Shown here: positions 53,444-63,013 of the stretch, piece by piece
Position numbering within the stretch: position 1 is the first letter of the stretch
Layout of the letters: every line of letters starts with the position of its first letter
Assembly (NCBI GenBank): GCA_045430275.1
Contig: JAILXU010000003.1
Span: forward strand, 62,001 to 126,000
Direction: 5' to 3'
Source of the DNA: Oceanobacter sp045430275
GTDB taxonomy: Bacteria > Pseudomonadota > Gammaproteobacteria > Pseudomonadales > Oceanobacteraceae
Length of the DNA stretch: 64,000 bases
The notes under the pieces: model-generated
What the model saw: the letters and a program-made list of their open reading frames with translations, nothing else
Told to the model about the DNA's origin: nothing
The model's database searches: none
Made by a program: the position numbers and the translations under genes

Positions 53444-53989
53444 TCAGCTCCGGCTCTCACAATTTTGCGTAGCGGTATTTTTCAATCGAAGTACAAAGTT
53501 ACAAGGCTTATGCTGACTGTTAATCTGACTGACGATAATGTCATCCCAGGCCGTGCGACAGGCATTGGTTGATCCCGGCATACAGAAAATCAATGTGCCA
53601 TTAGCCAACCCGGCGGTTGCACGACTCTGCACCGTCGAAGTGCCGATCTGCTGCCAGGATATGTGCCTGAACAACTCACCAAAACCGTCAATTTTCTGAT
53701 CAAACAAAGGCTCCAGAGCATCCGGGGTCGTATCACGCTCGGTAAACCCGGTGCCACCAGTTACCAGGATTACCTGAGTCTGCTGATCCGCAATCCAGCC
53801 TGAAACAACGGCCCGCAACGCGTACTTGTCGTCTTTTACAATCTGTTTATCCGAGACCTGATGACCTGCCTGCTGCAAACGCTCAACCAGGAGTTGTCCA
53901 CTGGTATCGTTTTCTTCGGTGCGAGTATCCGAAACAGTCAGAACGGCAATCTGCAGCGGGATAAAGTCGGCTTGAAAGGTTTTACTCAT
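53444..53989 (-). CDS. moaB: MoaB, molybdopterin biosynthesis protein
   Basis: MoaB is a MogA/MoeA-like protein; in some bacteria it adenylylates molybdopterin. The 181-residue protein has VLTVSDTRTEENDTSG, LVTGGTGFTERDTTPDALEPLF and IFCMPGSTNACRTAWD. ATG 53989 follows AGGAAAT. It overlaps mobA by 8 nt. Confidence 0.93.
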   Translation of the reverse strand: MSKTFQADFIPLQIAVLTVSDTRTEENDTSGQLLVERLQQAGHQVSDKQIVKDDKYALRAVVSGWIADQQTQVILVTGGTGFTERDTTPDALEPLFDQKIDGFGELFRHISWQQIGTSTVQSRATAGLANGTLIFCMPGSTNACRTAWDDIIVSQINSQHKPCNFVLRLKNTATQNCESRS

Positions 53990-54593
53990 ACAAGGATTTC
54001 CTGGATTCAATAACGGTGTGCCAATCGTCTTCGGTGTTGGTGTTGGCAAACAGGGTCGACGATGGAGAGGGAAGGGTTTCTGCCCCGGTCAGGTGCAACA
54101 AGCTGTGTACCGAACGGTTTCCGGTAGCGGTTTCCAGCTGCTCTTTCAGATACTCACGCTCCCGCTTTCCCAACAACAAAAACAGAGGGAAGTATTCATT
54201 CTCGTAATGCAGACTGCATCCCCGTGACAGTCCGGTTTCCAGCAGCAAAGACAGGCTTTTTTGATCCATCAATGGCATGTCTACTGGTAATACCAGTAAT
54301 GACGTTGCTTCAGGGCAAGCTCTGGCAACGGCGTAAATGCCTGCCAGAGGCCCGTCGTGATGTGTCTGGTTACTGTCGCTGATGACACAGCTTCTGAGCT
54401 CATCGGGTGTATCCAGCAGTTGATGTCGGCTGATCATGACTTGCTGCAGCGGCAAGCGCTGCAACAGTGATAGCTGTCGGTGCAATAACGTGGGATAGCG
54501 TTCAAATGGTAGCAATCCCTTGTCACTGCCCATACGGCGAGATTCACCACCGGCCAGTACCAGGCCCATGTGTACGGCTGCTGTTTTCATCAT
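53982..54593 (-). CDS. mobA: Molybdenum cofactor guanylyltransferase MobA
   Basis: MobA attaches GMP to the molybdenum cofactor, giving the guanine-dinucleotide form used by DMSO-reductase-type enzymes. The 203-residue protein has GLVLAGGESRRMGSDKGLLPFE and VLPVDMPLMDQ, the nucleotidyltransferase motifs. It starts MM; the second ATG at 54590 has the better ribosome spacing. moaA ends 11 nt upstream. Confidence 0.92.
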   Translation of the reverse strand: MMKTAAVHMGLVLAGGESRRMGSDKGLLPFERYPTLLHRQLSLLQRLPLQQVMISRHQLLDTPDELRSCVISDSNQTHHDGPLAGIYAVARACPEATSLLVLPVDMPLMDQKSLSLLLETGLSRGCSLHYENEYFPLFLLLGKREREYLKEQLETATGNRSVHSLLHLTGAETLPSPSSTLFANTNTEDDWHTVIESRKSLYE

Positions 54594-54604
54594 GCGGCTC
54601 CTGT

Positions 54605-55585
54605 TTATCCCCCCAACATGGCGAAATGCCGGGTTGCGCCCGTTTTGCCCTGATCCAGGTAATGCGTTTCATGTTTCAGAGCCAACCTGCTTTCAAGCTC
54701 CTTGAGTAATGCCTCTTCAGAACCTGACTGCATCCATGGACGTAAATCGTACCCCTGCTCACCGAACAGACACAAATGCAACTTGCCCTGGGCCGACACA
54801 CGTAACCGGTTACAATTGCTGCAAAAATCTGGGCTGTAGGGCAGTATTAGCCCCAATGCACCCTGGTAATCCGGGTGGGTCAGTTCAAGAGCCGGGCCAT
54901 CATGCACGGAGCGCTCTTTCGGCAACCAGCCCTGTTCCAGCAGTTGTAATTTAAGGCCTTCTCCACGCATACGATGCTCGGCAAAAAACACGGGCTGGCT
55001 GCCCGTTTGCATCAATTCAATAAATCGTACAGTGATGGGTTTATCCTGAATCCAGCTCAGAAAAGCAGTCAAATCCGCCTGAGTAAATTCTCTCATCAGG
55101 ACGGCATTCACCTTTACAGGAAGACCGGCATCCAGCGCTTTGTCGATACCCCGCAAAACAGAAGGCAGACGATCATGACCTGTGATATCAGCAAATCGTA
55201 CCGGGTTCAGTGAATCAATACTGACGTTAAGCTGGTTCAGACCAGCCTCCAGCCAGGAGTCCAGCGAACGCTCAAGGTGGTAACCATTCGTTGTCAGTGC
55301 CACCTGCTCGATACCTTCGGTTTCAGAACAGATACGAATAATCTCAGGCAGATCCTTACGAAGGCCGGGTTCTCCCCCGGTGATTCGGATCTTACGTGTT
55401 CCAGCCAGAGCAAAAGCTTTTACCAGAGCACGAATTTCGTTCAGTGTCAGTGGCGGAGGTTCATTTCCCTCATAGCCATTTGGCAGACAGTAGTCACAAC
55501 GAAAGTTGCAACGTTCAGTTACAGACAAGCGCAAGTATGTGAAGCGCCGACCAAAAGAGTCACGCAACGCAGAGACGGAATGCAT
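54605..55585 (-). CDS. moaA: GTP 3',8-cyclase MoaA
   Basis: MoaA is the radical SAM enzyme that cyclises GTP, the first step of molybdopterin synthesis. The 326-residue protein has the CxxxCxxC cluster in ERCNFRCDYCLPNG, a second cysteine group in FCSNCNRLRVSAQGKLHLCLFG and the terminal Gly-Gly of the family. ATG 55585 follows AAGGTGA. It leads the moaA-mobA-moaB-moaC-moaD-moaE operon. Confidence 0.96.
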   Translation of the reverse strand: MHSVSALRDSFGRRFTYLRLSVTERCNFRCDYCLPNGYEGNEPPPLTLNEIRALVKAFALAGTRKIRITGGEPGLRKDLPEIIRICSETEGIEQVALTTNGYHLERSLDSWLEAGLNQLNVSIDSLNPVRFADITGHDRLPSVLRGIDKALDAGLPVKVNAVLMREFTQADLTAFLSWIQDKPITVRFIELMQTGSQPVFFAEHRMRGEGLKLQLLEQGWLPKERSVHDGPALELTHPDYQGALGLILPYSPDFCSNCNRLRVSAQGKLHLCLFGEQGYDLRPWMQSGSEEALLKELESRLALKHETHYLDQGKTGATRHFAMLGG

Positions 55586-55829
55586 GTGGGTCACCTTTCC
55601 AAATACGGGAGGCTCACAGGTTTCCCCGATCACCCTGGCAGTCTGAATGACTGCGGCTAAGACCCCATACAGGCGCATACATTCCCGGTTAGGTGATCAA
55701 AGCTCGGCGATAACCTGACAATATAGGCGGTGGAAGTGCAGAAGAAAAGCATTGGGGAGGTTGTTACGGAAGGCAGTACATGACAATGCTAACAATGTTC
55801 AGCAGACGTAAATTCTGTCAGCAGAAACA
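55586..55829 (-). promoter_or_regulatory. Leader region of the moaA operon
   Basis: About 240 nt lie upstream of moaA before the atp terminator. A perfect 6-bp hairpin, GCAGTC-TGAAT-GACTGC (55638-55654), sits about 55 nt upstream of the ATG. A -10-like TATATT occurs on the minus strand near 55718-55723, but no convincing -35. Moco-sensing leaders precede moaA in many gammaproteobacteria; I could not match this one to that consensus by eye. Confidence 0.3.
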
Positions 55830-55855
55830 AAAAAACCCGCCAGAGCGGGTTTTTT
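55830..55855 (-). terminator. Intrinsic terminator of the ATP synthase operon
   Basis: AAAAAACCCGC (55830-55840) pairs with GCGGGTTTTTT (55845-55855) with a 4-nt loop and T and A tracts on both sides. It lies 17 nt after the atpC stop on the minus strand. Confidence 0.92.
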
Positions 55856-55871
55856 CAAGACGGGATCAAAC

Positions 55872-56300
55872 TCAGTGTTTGCCCAACTTTTCACGAATTT
55901 GCTGAATAGTACGCAGTTGAGCTGCGGCTTCAGCCAGCTGAGTAAGCGCACGAGAGTAATCAAAGTCTGCACCTTGATTCTCGATAGCCTGCTGAGCATG
56001 TTTCTTCGCTTCAAGTGCTGCAGCTTCGTCGATGTCGTGAGCACGAACAGCGGTATCAGCCAGTACAGTCACCTTATTTGGCTGTACTTCCAGATAACCA
56101 CCAGAGACGTATACGATCTCTTCTTCACCGCTCTGCTTGACGAGGCGAACAGGGCCAGGCTTCAGAGGAGAGAGCAAAGCCGCGTGACCTGCTTCAATAC
56201 CCAAATCGCCTAATTGACCAGATGCAACCACAAGTTCAACCAGACCGGAGAACAGGTTCTCTTCAGCACTTACAACATCACAGTGGACGGTAATCGCCAT
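55872..56300 (-). CDS. atpC: ATP synthase epsilon subunit
   Basis: Epsilon is the central-stalk subunit that couples and inhibits F1. The 142-residue protein starts MAITVHCDVVSAEENLFSGLVELVVASGQLGDLGIEAGHAALLSPLKPG, then a C-terminal helical hairpin. ATG 56300 follows GAGGAA. It is the last gene of the operon, 55 nt after atpD. Confidence 0.97.
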   Translation of the reverse strand: MAITVHCDVVSAEENLFSGLVELVVASGQLGDLGIEAGHAALLSPLKPGPVRLVKQSGEEEIVYVSGGYLEVQPNKVTVLADTAVRAHDIDEAAALEAKKHAQQAIENQGADFDYSRALTQLAEAAAQLRTIQQIREKLGKH

Positions 56301-56355
56301 AATCAATTCCTCGTGTTGAGGAGGCAGGTAACATTACGCTACCTGCCAGCCTGAA

Positions 56356-57750
56356 TTACATGTCTTTGGCTTTCTCGACAGCGTCGTCGATGGTGCCAAT
56401 CATGTAGAAGGCCTGTTCTGGCAGCTCATCGTAATCACCGTTCAGGATACCCTGGAAACCACGAATGGTTTCTTTCAGTGATACGTAGATACCTGGAGAA
56501 CCAGTGAAGACTTCTGCAACGTGGAATGGCTGGGACAAGAAGCGCTCGATCTTACGAGCACGAGATACCAGTTGCTTATCTTCGTCAGACAGTTCGTCCA
56601 TACCCAGAATCGCAATGATATCTTTCAGCTCTTTATAGCGCTGCAAAACACCCTGAACGCCACGAGCTACGTCGTAGTGTTCGTTACCAATCACCAGAGG
56701 GTCCAACTGACGAGAAGTAGAGTCCAGTGGATCGATCGCAGGGTAAATACCCTTTGATGCAATATCACGGCTCAATACAACAGTTGAATCCAGGTGAGCA
56801 AAGGTCGTCGCCGGAGATGGGTCAGTCAAGTCATCCGCAGGTACGTATACCGCCTGGATGGAAGTAATGGAACCGGTTTTGGTGGAGGTAATACGCTCCT
56901 GCAAAACACCCATTTCTTCCGCCAGAGTTGGCTGATAACCTACCGCTGAAGGCATACGGCCCAGCAGTGCAGATACTTCCGTTCCTGCCAAGGTATAACG
57001 GTAGATGTTGTCAACAAACAACAGTACGTCTTTACCTTCGTCACGGAATTTTTCAGCCATGGTCAGACCTGTCAGAGCCACACGCAGACGGTTGCCTGGG
57101 GGTTCATTCATCTGACCATAAACCATTGCTACCTTGGATTTGACCTTGTCATCCAGGTTAACAACACCTGACTCGGCCATCTCGTAGTAGAAATCGTTAC
57201 CTTCACGAGTACGCTCACCAACACCAGCGAATACAGACAAACCGGAGTGTGCCTTTGCAATGTTGTTGATCAGCTCCATCATGTTTACGGTTTTACCAAC
57301 ACCGGCACCACCGAACAAGCCAACCTTACCACCTTTGGCAAACGGACAAACCAGGTCAATAACCTTGATGCCTGTTTCCAACAAGTCAGTAGAGTTAGAC
57401 TGCTCATCGAAGCTTGGTGCTGTACGGTGAATAGCATAACGCTCTTGCTCACCGATATCGCCACACTCATCGATTGGACGACCCAATACATCCATGATAC
57501 GACCCAGAGTTTCAGTACCAACAGGTACAGAAATTGGAGCGCCAGTATTGGTGACCTGAAGACCACGCTTCAGACCTTCTGTTGAGCCCATCGCAATGGT
57601 ACGCACCACACCGTCACCCAGCTGCTGCTGAACTTCAAGGGTGGTTTCAGTACCGTCAACGGTCAGGGCGTCGTAGACCTTGGGCACGCTGTCGCGTGGA
57701 AATTCCACGTCGATAACGGCACCGATGATCTGTACGATAGATCCGCTCAT
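56356..57750 (-). CDS. atpD: ATP synthase beta subunit
   Basis: Beta holds the catalytic ATP sites of F1. The 464-residue protein has GLFGGAGVGKTVNMMELI, the ERTREGNDFYYEM segment and VLLFVDNIYRYT. In E. coli this last motif is FVDNIYRYTLAG, so the match is near complete. Length is standard. Confidence 0.98.
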   Translation of the reverse strand: MSGSIVQIIGAVIDVEFPRDSVPKVYDALTVDGTETTLEVQQQLGDGVVRTIAMGSTEGLKRGLQVTNTGAPISVPVGTETLGRIMDVLGRPIDECGDIGEQERYAIHRTAPSFDEQSNSTDLLETGIKVIDLVCPFAKGGKVGLFGGAGVGKTVNMMELINNIAKAHSGLSVFAGVGERTREGNDFYYEMAESGVVNLDDKVKSKVAMVYGQMNEPPGNRLRVALTGLTMAEKFRDEGKDVLLFVDNIYRYTLAGTEVSALLGRMPSAVGYQPTLAEEMGVLQERITSTKTGSITSIQAVYVPADDLTDPSPATTFAHLDSTVVLSRDIASKGIYPAIDPLDSTSRQLDPLVIGNEHYDVARGVQGVLQRYKELKDIIAILGMDELSDEDKQLVSRARKIERFLSQPFHVAEVFTGSPGIYVSLKETIRGFQGILNGDYDELPEQAFYMIGTIDDAVEKAKDM

Positions 57751-57789
57751 TTTCGGTTCCTCTTAATCTTTAAACCTTCGTTACCCGGC

Positions 57790-58650
57790 TTATACAGCCG
57801 CGGCGCCGCTAACGATTTCCGAAATTTCCTGGGTAATGGCTGCCTGACGTGCTTTGTTGTACAACAAATTCAGCTCGTCAATCATATTGCCTGCGTTGTC
57901 GGTGGCGTTCTTCATTGCCAACATACGCGCTGCTTGTTCACAGGCATTATTTTCAACCACACCTTGATAAACCTGAGATTCAACATAACGAACCAGCAAG
58001 CCTTCCAGGATTTCCTTGGCGTCCGGTTCATAAATGTAATCCCAGTGATGGCTCAGGGAATCGTTTTCTTCTGCCTTCAGCGGCAATAATTGCTCCGCAA
58101 CAGGCTGTTGGGTCATGGTGTTTACAAAGCGGTTATGCATGATATACAGACGATCGATCTTGCCTTCGTCAAATGCATCAAGCATCACTTTTACCGCTCC
58201 GATCAGGCTGGTCAACTCAGGAGCATCACCCAGATGAGACTGGGAGGCCACAACGTTGCCACCAAAACCGGAGAAGAATAAATTGGCTTTTGAACCAATC
58301 GCGCAGAAATCAGTTTCTACACCTTTTTCTTCCCACTCTTTGGCTTGCTGTGCGAGTCGCTTGAACAGGTTGTTGTTCAAACCACCACACAGACCACGGT
58401 CGGAAGACACCACGATATAGCCAACACGCTTGATGTCGCGGCCTTGCAGATAACGATGGCGATACTCAGAGGTCGCATTGGCCAGATGACCAATCACCGT
58501 ACGGATACGATCCGCATAAGGACGGCTCTGCTGCATACGCATCTGAGCACGACGCATTTTACTTACAGCAACTTTTTCCATTGCTGAAGTAATTTTTTGC
58601 GTGCTTTGTACGCTCGAGATCTGCTCTTTAATCTCTTTTCCGACTGCCAT
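57790..58650 (-). CDS. atpG: ATP synthase gamma subunit
   Basis: Gamma is the rotating central stalk. The 286-residue protein has the N-terminal MAVGKEIKEQISSVQSTQKITSAMEKVAVSKMRRAQ and C-terminal helix NAGNMIDELNLLYNKARQAAITQEISEIVSGAAAV, both diagnostic. It lies 65 nt after atpA. Confidence 0.98.
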   Translation of the reverse strand: MAVGKEIKEQISSVQSTQKITSAMEKVAVSKMRRAQMRMQQSRPYADRIRTVIGHLANATSEYRHRYLQGRDIKRVGYIVVSSDRGLCGGLNNNLFKRLAQQAKEWEEKGVETDFCAIGSKANLFFSGFGGNVVASQSHLGDAPELTSLIGAVKVMLDAFDEGKIDRLYIMHNRFVNTMTQQPVAEQLLPLKAEENDSLSHHWDYIYEPDAKEILEGLLVRYVESQVYQGVVENNACEQAARMLAMKNATDNAGNMIDELNLLYNKARQAAITQEISEIVSGAAAV

Positions 58651-58715
58651 AATTTAAGCTGCCTTTGGTTGAGTGAATCGAGCCGACATCAACTCAGTTA
58701 ATGTCGGCACGGAAC

Positions 58716-60254
58716 TTACCAGGTCTGAGAGCTCTTGAATGATTCAATACACTCTTTCAGACCGGCTGCGATCTCGTCGTTGTAACCGCCATTCTCGTTG
58801 ATCTTGCCCATCAGCGCAGCAAATTCGCTGTTGGCATAGCTCAACAAGGCCGCTTCAAACGAGCCAATCTTGTTCACTTCAACATCTTCCAGGAAGCCTT
58901 CATTGGCAGCGTAAATAACCAGACCCATTTCGGCAGTGGACATTGGAGAATACTGTCCCTGCTTCATCAGTTCGGTTACTGCTTTACCGTGTTCCAGCTG
59001 CTTGCGGGTCGCTTCATCAAGATCCGATGCAAACTGTGCAAAAGCTGCCAGTTCACGATACTGAGCCAGAGCCAAACGAATACCGCCGCCCAGCTTCTTG
59101 ATGATTTTGGTCTGTGCTGCACCACCTACACGAGAAACCGAAATACCAGCGTTCATCGCAGGACGGATGCCTGAGTTGAACAGGTTGGTTTCCAGGAAGA
59201 TCTGACCGTCGGTAATCGAAATTACGTTGGTCGGTACGAACGCAGAAACGTCACCACCCTGGGTTTCAATGATCGGCAGAGCCGTCAAGGAACCTGTTTT
59301 GCCTTCAACACCACTTACGCTCTTCACGTAATCAGGGTTTACACGACATGCACGCTCCAACAAACGGGAGTGCAGGTAGAAAACGTCACCTGGGTATGCT
59401 TCACGACCCGGAGGACGTTTCAGCAGCAGGGAAATCTGACGGTATGCCCAAGCTTGCTTGGTCAAATCATCATAAATGATCAGGGCATCTTCGCCGCGAT
59501 CCAGGAAGTATTCACCCATCGCACAGCCAGAGTACGGAGCCAGGAACTGCATTGCTGCAGGATCGGCTGCACCGGCGGCAACAATGATGGTGTGTTCCAT
59601 AGCGCCATGCTCTTCCAGCTTACGAACAACGTTCGCAATAGAAGACTGCTTCTGACCAACAGCGACATAGATACATTTAACGCCACTGCCTTTCTGGTTG
59701 ATGATGGCATCAACAGCCAGAGCCGTTTTACCGGTCTGACGGTCACCAATCACCAGCTCACGCTGACCACGGCCAATTGGCACCATGGAGTCAACGGCTT
59801 TGTAGCCAGTCTGCATTGGCTGGTCAACGCCCTGACGAGCAATTACGCCAGGAGCAACACGCTCAACAGGAGCCGTTGCTTGCGCTTCAATAGGACCTTT
59901 GCCATCAACAGGGTTACCCAGAGTGTCGACAACGCGACCCAACAGAGCTTCACCTACAGGCACTTCCAGAATGCGACCAGTACACTTGGCAACCTGGCCT
60001 TCGGCCAGATCTTTGTATTCACCCAGAATAACCGCGCCTACAGAGTCGCGTTCCAGGTTCATTGCCAGGCCGTATACACCGCCTTCAAATTCAATCATCT
60101 CACCGTACATGGCGTCGGCAAGACCGTGGATACGAACGATACCGTCAGATACGGATACGACGGTGCCCTCGTTCTGGGCTTGTGAAGTCACATCGAGATT
60201 TTCGATGCGTTTTTTGATGACTTCACTGATCTCGGATGGATTCAGTTGCTGCAT
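58716..60254 (-). CDS. atpA: ATP synthase alpha subunit
   Basis: Alpha carries the non-catalytic nucleotide sites of F1. The 512-residue protein has VIGDRQTGKTALAVDAIINQ and GSLTALPIIETQGGDVSAFVPTNVISITDGQIFLE. It follows atpH by 15 nt. Confidence 0.98.
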   Translation of the reverse strand: MQQLNPSEISEVIKKRIENLDVTSQAQNEGTVVSVSDGIVRIHGLADAMYGEMIEFEGGVYGLAMNLERDSVGAVILGEYKDLAEGQVAKCTGRILEVPVGEALLGRVVDTLGNPVDGKGPIEAQATAPVERVAPGVIARQGVDQPMQTGYKAVDSMVPIGRGQRELVIGDRQTGKTALAVDAIINQKGSGVKCIYVAVGQKQSSIANVVRKLEEHGAMEHTIIVAAGAADPAAMQFLAPYSGCAMGEYFLDRGEDALIIYDDLTKQAWAYRQISLLLKRPPGREAYPGDVFYLHSRLLERACRVNPDYVKSVSGVEGKTGSLTALPIIETQGGDVSAFVPTNVISITDGQIFLETNLFNSGIRPAMNAGISVSRVGGAAQTKIIKKLGGGIRLALAQYRELAAFAQFASDLDEATRKQLEHGKAVTELMKQGQYSPMSTAEMGLVIYAANEGFLEDVEVNKIGSFEAALLSYANSEFAALMGKINENGGYNDEIAAGLKECIESFKSSQTW

Positions 60255-60269
60255 GCATCGTCCCTCAAA

Positions 60270-60806
60270 CTAGGATTTCATCGCTTCGGCCAACTTTGAC
60301 AGCTTGGCAGTTAATGAGCCGTCAATAACCAGGTCGCCAGCACGAATGATTACGCCGCCGATGAGAGACTCATCAACTTCGCTACTCATGCGTACTTCAC
60401 TTTGCAGTTTGGCTTTCAGTGCCTTGGACAGTTTGTTTTCCTGAGCCTTGGTCAATGGACGAGCAGACGTCACCAGAACGTCTACCGTATTTTCCATTTC
60501 CGCTTTCAACTCTTCGTAAAGAGCTGTGATCTCAGGTAACAGCGTCAGGCGCTTGTTTTCTGCCAGAACGGCTACCAGGTTTTTGGCTGTGTCAGTCAGC
60601 TTATCGCCACATACGTCTATCAACGCTTGTGCTTGCTGTTCAGCGGTCAGAGAAGGATGGACCAGAAGAGAGGCCATCTCATCGTTGGCGGCATAAGCCG
60701 CCAACAGCGCCAGGTCATCAGACCAGGCGTCGAGGGCATTCTTCTCTTGCGCTTCAGCAAACACCGCCTTGGCGTAGGGCCGAGCGAGAGTGGTTAATTC
60801 AGCCAT
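60270..60806 (-). CDS. atpH: ATP synthase delta subunit
   Basis: Delta links the peripheral stalk to the top of F1. The 178-residue protein has the start LARPYAKAVFAEAQEKNALDAWSDDLALLA and C-terminal DESLIGGVIIRAGDLVIDGSLTAKLSKL, both typical. It starts 11 nt after atpF. Confidence 0.97.
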   Translation of the reverse strand: MAELTTLARPYAKAVFAEAQEKNALDAWSDDLALLAAYAANDEMASLLVHPSLTAEQQAQALIDVCGDKLTDTAKNLVAVLAENKRLTLLPEITALYEELKAEMENTVDVLVTSARPLTKAQENKLSKALKAKLQSEVRMSSEVDESLIGGVIIRAGDLVIDGSLTAKLSKLAEAMKS

Positions 60807-60817
60807 GGCAACCTCGC

Positions 60818-61288
60818 TTAGAGCTCTTCAGTCAGTTTATTCAACATATCAGCATGCGCTGATGCGTCGACCGACTTGCCCAGGATCTTGGCTGCACCGG
60901 TAACGGCCAGTTCAGATACCTGCTTGCGAAGCTCTTCTTTCGCGCGGTTTACCTCTTGCTCAACTTCTGCTTGAGCAGCAGCTACCAAACGGTCACCTTC
61001 AGCGCGAGCCGTTTCTTTGGCTTCGTCGATGATTTGGTTGGCACGTTTGTTAGCCTGTTCGATGATTTCGGCAGCTTTTTCTTTGCCTTCACGCAGTTGG
61101 GAAGCGGCTTTTTCTTGAGCCAGTTCCAAATCGCGCTCAGCACGGTTTGCTGCGTCCAGACCATCGGCAATTTTCTTTTCACGCTCTTGCATGGCACCCA
61201 AAAGGTGAGGCCATACGTATTTCATGCAAAACCACACGAAAATCGCGAATGTGATGATCTGGCCGATAAGTGTTGCGTTAATGTTCAC
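60818..61288 (-). CDS. atpF: ATP synthase b subunit
   Basis: Subunit b forms the peripheral stalk. The 156-residue protein has the single N-terminal helix LIGQIITFAIFVWFCMKYVWPHL and a long charged coiled coil. It lies 54 nt after atpE. Confidence 0.97.
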   Translation of the reverse strand: MNINATLIGQIITFAIFVWFCMKYVWPHLLGAMQEREKKIADGLDAANRAERDLELAQEKAASQLREGKEKAAEIIEQANKRANQIIDEAKETARAEGDRLVAAAQAEVEQEVNRAKEELRKQVSELAVTGAAKILGKSVDASAHADMLNKLTEEL

Positions 61289-61342
61289 GCCAGAGCCCTC
61301 ATGTTCGTTGGTTAAGGAAGTTCGTTATAACAGGAACAACCC

Positions 61343-61570
61343 TTAGGCAGCGAACATCAGGTACAGACCCAGACCAACACCGATCATAGGTACCGCATCA
61401 AGCAGACCTGCGATCAGGAACATCTTGCCCTGCAACATTGGACCCAGTTCAGGCTGACGAGCAGTACCTTCCAGAAGACGACCACCCAGCAGACCGAAGC
61501 CGATAGCAGTACCCAGAGCACCCAGACCAATCATCAGAGCCGCAGCCAGGAATACCAGACCTTGTTCCAT
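61343..61570 (-). CDS. atpE: ATP synthase c subunit
   Basis: Subunit c forms the proton-translocating rotor ring. The 75-residue hairpin protein has GLGALGTAIGFGLLGGRLLEGTARQPELGPMLQGKMFLIAGLLDAVPMIGVG. The carboxylate, in LLDAVPM near residue 58, is aspartate, and there is no Na+-type signature, so it is likely proton-coupled. Confidence 0.98.
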   Translation of the reverse strand: MEQGLVFLAAALMIGLGALGTAIGFGLLGGRLLEGTARQPELGPMLQGKMFLIAGLLDAVPMIGVGLGLYLMFAA

Positions 61571-61627
61571 AGTATTTCTCCAAATAGTTAGTAGTAGTTA
61601 AGTGAGTTAAAAGTTAAAGGTTAAAAC

Positions 61628-62539
61628 TTAATGATCTTCGTGAGCCATGCTCAAATACACGATGGTCAGCATCATGAAAATGAACGCCTGCAGCGTGATC
61701 ACCAGAATGTGGAAAACTGCCCACGCCCACTGTAGAGCACCGCCCAGAAGGAACAGTAATCCGCCAGCGGAAAACATCAGTGCAATCAGGATGAAAATCA
61801 TTTCACCAGCATACATGTTACCGAACAGTCGCAATGCCAGAGAGATTGGCTTGGCAATCAGAGCAACGATTTCCAGGAACAGGTTGATTGGCACAAATAC
61901 AGCTTGCAGGTATGGGTTATTGACCTTGAATGGCTGTAACGCCAATTCTGCCGCAAAGCCCTTCACACCTTTCACCTTGATGGAGTAGAAGATCATCATG
62001 GCAAAGACAGTCAGAGACATACCCATTGTGATGTTGACGTCTGTAGATGGCACTACTTTCATGTAGTGTGCCCCAAACGCGCTAAACAGAGATGGCAACA
62101 CGTCAACCGGGATCAAATCCATGAAGTTCATCATGAAGACCCAGGTAAAAATTGTCAGAGATAACGGTGCAACCAATGGGTTTTTACCGTGAAAAGACTC
62201 TTTAACCGTGGAATCAATAAAGCCCACGATCATTTCAACAAAATTCTGAAAGCCTGTCGGAATGCCGGTTGTGGCATTTTTGGCAGCTTTCCAGAACAGA
62301 TACATAATCAGACCACCCAGACCGATCGACCAGCCCAATGAATCAACGTGCACAGCAGAGAAGCCCATTGCAGCAGCTTCTTCTTTGTTGTGAGCCATTG
62401 TCCAGGCACTGTCTTCCAGGGTGTGAGTTTCTGCCTGCCCTTCTTCATTTACATGATGACGGACATAACCTTCCGGCAATTTGCCGAAAGTCAGATTGGT
62501 CAGGTGGTGCGAGATATACTCTTGGGAGTTTCCAGCCAT
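61628..62539 (-). CDS. atpB: ATP synthase a subunit
   Basis: Subunit a forms the proton half-channels. The 303-residue protein has the essential arginine in PISLALRLFGNMYAGEMI and five or six helices. Its first 60 residues are hydrophilic (MAGNSQEYISHHLTNLTFGKLPEGYVRHHVNEE), longer than in E. coli but like pseudomonads. Confidence 0.98.
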   Translation of the reverse strand: MAGNSQEYISHHLTNLTFGKLPEGYVRHHVNEEGQAETHTLEDSAWTMAHNKEEAAAMGFSAVHVDSLGWSIGLGGLIMYLFWKAAKNATTGIPTGFQNFVEMIVGFIDSTVKESFHGKNPLVAPLSLTIFTWVFMMNFMDLIPVDVLPSLFSAFGAHYMKVVPSTDVNITMGMSLTVFAMMIFYSIKVKGVKGFAAELALQPFKVNNPYLQAVFVPINLFLEIVALIAKPISLALRLFGNMYAGEMIFILIALMFSAGGLLFLLGGALQWAWAVFHILVITLQAFIFMMLTIVYLSMAHEDH

Positions 62540-62560
62540 CGTTCACTCTCAGTCCATAGT

Positions 62561-62929
62561 TTATAAATTAGCGACTTTTGCAGAGGCTACATGCCCCAGC
62601 TGCACTGTTACAAAACCTGCAAACAGCGCCAGTACATTCAGTGGCTCGACACGCTGGAAGATGGCAATAAAACACAGCGCTGTCAGCAAAAACTTCCAGG
62701 TTTCACCCTGGTAAAACGCTTGCACAACCCGATCGGTTGATCGTGCACCACTATAACGGAATGCCTTCCAAATAAAATAGGCGTTGGGCAGGGCACATGT
62801 TAACCCTCCGAGAACGGCCGATTTGGCGGCTACATCGCTATGTAGCAGGCCAGCGATACCTGCAATCAATGACAACCCCAGCTGAAGTAACACAACTTTG
62901 TATACCGGGGGGCGCGGGACAGTTGACAA
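62561..62929 (-). CDS. atpI: ATP synthase assembly protein AtpI, TTG start
   Basis: AtpI helps assembly of the c-ring. The 122-residue protein has four membrane helices (VVLLQLGLSLIAGIAGLL, VLGGLTCALPNAYFIWKAF and two more). I chose TTG 62929 because AGAGG sits at good spacing, the length fits the family, and the promoter at 62985-63013 lies inside any longer frame. The next upstream ATG (63019) is upstream of that promoter's transcription start. It is the first gene of the atp operon. Confidence 0.8.
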   Translation of the reverse strand: MSTVPRPPVYKVVLLQLGLSLIAGIAGLLHSDVAAKSAVLGGLTCALPNAYFIWKAFRYSGARSTDRVVQAFYQGETWKFLLTALCFIAIFQRVEPLNVLALFAGFVTVQLGHVASAKVANL

Positions 62930-62984
62930 CCTGAACCTCTGTAAAAACACGGATTGCGGGATAACCCAGCTCAAAAGCGTCGTG

Positions 62985-63013
62985 ATTATATGAAGTCGGT
63001 CAGAGGGCTTCAA
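62985..63013 (-). promoter_or_regulatory. Promoter of the ATP synthase operon
   Basis: On the minus strand TTGAAG (63013-63008) and a consensus TATAAT (62990-62985) are separated by 17 nt. Transcription would start near 62978, about 50 nt before the TTG start of atpI. Confidence 0.7.

Noticed and set aside
61343..61570. Sodium-coupled ATP synthase, considered because the organism looks marine
   Set aside because: The c subunit has an aspartate in LLDAVPM and lacks the glutamine/glutamate/serine-threonine signature of sodium-binding rings.
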